Part shown: positions 63,213 to 64,000 of the stretch, one piece after another
Position numbering within the stretch: position 1 is the first letter of the stretch
How the letters are laid out: the number at the start of each line of letters is the position of its first letter
NCBI RefSeq assembly: GCF_000740895.1
Contig: NC_025261.1
Location: 806,001 to 870,000, forward strand
Length of the DNA stretch: 64,000 nucleotides
From: Theileria orientalis strain Shintoku
Lineage: Eukaryota > Apicomplexa > Aconoidasida > Piroplasmida > Theileriidae
Reading direction: 5' to 3'
Position numbers and translations under genes: made by a program
Notes under the pieces: generated by a model
The model's input: the letters and a program-made list of their open reading frames with translations, nothing else
Database searches by the model: none
Told to the model about the DNA's origin: nothing

Positions 63213-64000
63213 ATGTCAATGTTAAAGGACGACCCGTCTTCAAGGCTCAAAGCTCTTGAAAAGATGGGAGTCGTCGAAAATTACGACCATATTCGCACCT
63301 GCACTGTTGCCATCGTAGGTGTTGGAGGAGTTGGGGCTGTGGTCGCCGAAATGCTGACCAGATGTGGAGTAGGAAAGCTTATTCTTTTCGACTACGACGA
63401 AATAGAGTTGGCAAACATGAATAGACTGTTTTACAGGCCCGACCAGCGGGGCTTGCCGAAAGTTCAGGTAAACACACATTCACATATAAACAAGTATGTT
63501 GCTAACTATTAGCTGTAGGCTGCCAAGGACACCCTAAATGTAATTAACCCTCACGTCATAATAGAGCCCGTTAACTGTAATATTACCAGAGAATACGAGC
63601 TGTTCTACGAAAAGATTGTCCACGGGAGCATGAACAACTCCCAAGTAGACTTGGTGCTCAGCTGTGTGGACAACTATGCGGCCAGAGTGACCATAAATAA
63701 GGCCTGCTGCAAGGCGGACCAGGTGTGGATGAACTCGGGAGTGTCGGAAAACGCCACCAGCGGACAGATACAGACCTGCATCCCGGGAATTACCGCCTGC
63801 TTCCTGTGCGCGCCGCCGTACGTCATCGCCACAAACGGCGACGAGAGCAAGATAAAGCGGGCCGACGTCTGCACTGCAAGCCTGCCCACGACGATGGGCG
63901 TGGTCGCAGGCCTGCTTGCACACAACGCGCTCAAGTACCTGCTGAAATTCGGGAACGTCACGAGGTTCTTGGCCTACAACTCGCTGCAGGACTATATGCC
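63213..64000 (+). CDS. UBA5: UFM1-activating enzyme E1 (UBA5), 3' end beyond the window
   Basis: Exon 1 is 63213-63467; exon 2 starts at 63519 and is still open at the right edge (about 245 residues seen). It has the ThiF/E1 adenylation fold: [13 protein letters not shown] (from residue 36), [19 protein letters not shown], and SCVDNYAAR. The zinc-binding CFLC pair is at 179 and 182. The catalytic Cys region [17 protein letters not shown] puts the active cysteine at residue 203. This small, single-chain E1 with the Cys close to SLPTTMG is diagnostic for UBA5. It activates UFM1 and passes it to UFC1. The C-terminal UFM1/GABARAP-interacting motif is outside the window. Confidence 0.9.

Noticed and set aside
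1..64000. tRNA, rRNA, CRISPR arrays, transposons or insertion sequences, and telomere repeats
   Set aside because: I scanned the spacers by eye and found no cloverleaf with A/B boxes, rRNA core sequence, spaced repeat array, transposase or reverse-transcriptase motif, or TTTAGGG-type arrays. A covariance-model search would be needed to exclude small RNAs.

Overview
The window looks like nuclear chromosomal DNA of an apicomplexan piroplasm, most likely a Theileria species; I cannot fix the species without a search. The reasons are: tightly packed genes on both strands, very short GT-AG introns (many exactly 32 nt), GC-rich coding exons set in AT-rich spacers, apicomplexan-type families (CDPK-like kinase, eta-like carbonic anhydrase), and no bacterial gene organisation. 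I rebuilt exon structures by eye from frame, GT/AG sites and family similarity, so exon ends are predictions. Apparent first residues that are really TTG or GTG were replaced by the first in-frame ATG.

Left part (1-13.8 kb): the 5' part of a CDPK-like kinase runs off the left edge (minus). Then come a small unknown gene, a PH+ORD oxysterol-binding protein (plus), ORC4 (plus, 32 nt downstream), a 100-aa unknown, a Myb/telobox protein with an SQ-rich region (minus), and a TPR protein that reads by splicing into an Aha1 N-terminal domain (minus).

Middle (14-31.7 kb): a 12-exon degenerate myosin with IQ motifs and an RCC1-like tail, CWF19-like, TSR3, PRP17, a NUP93/NIC96-like nucleoporin, an eta-like carbonic anhydrase with altered zinc ligands, and CTNNBL1. 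CWF19-like, PRP17 and CTNNBL1 are all spliceosome-associated.

Right-middle (32-50 kb): an ankyrin/TPR/J-domain protein, two roughly 200-aa multi-span membrane proteins flanking an AP sigma subunit, an unknown 715-aa protein, an 1822-aa candidate Virilizer (m6A writer scaffold), a split DUF501-family protein, NDP kinase and the SRP receptor alpha subunit.

Right end (51-64 kb): an unknown charged protein, a small mitochondrial-type membrane protein, a cupin-like CENP-C candidate whose stop lies 1 nt from the convergent DENR stop, an AFG3-type m-AAA protease, an SPB4/DDX55 helicase, an unknown low-complexity protein, and UBA5 (UFM1 E1), cut by the right edge. Most content is housekeeping: replication, telomere or centromere, splicing, translation, trafficking and mitochondrial quality control. 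The most interesting items are the TPR-Aha1 fusion with a 32-nt switchable intron, the pseudo-myosin, the Asp/His/Gln carbonic anhydrase, the SQ-cluster telobox protein and the split DUF501.
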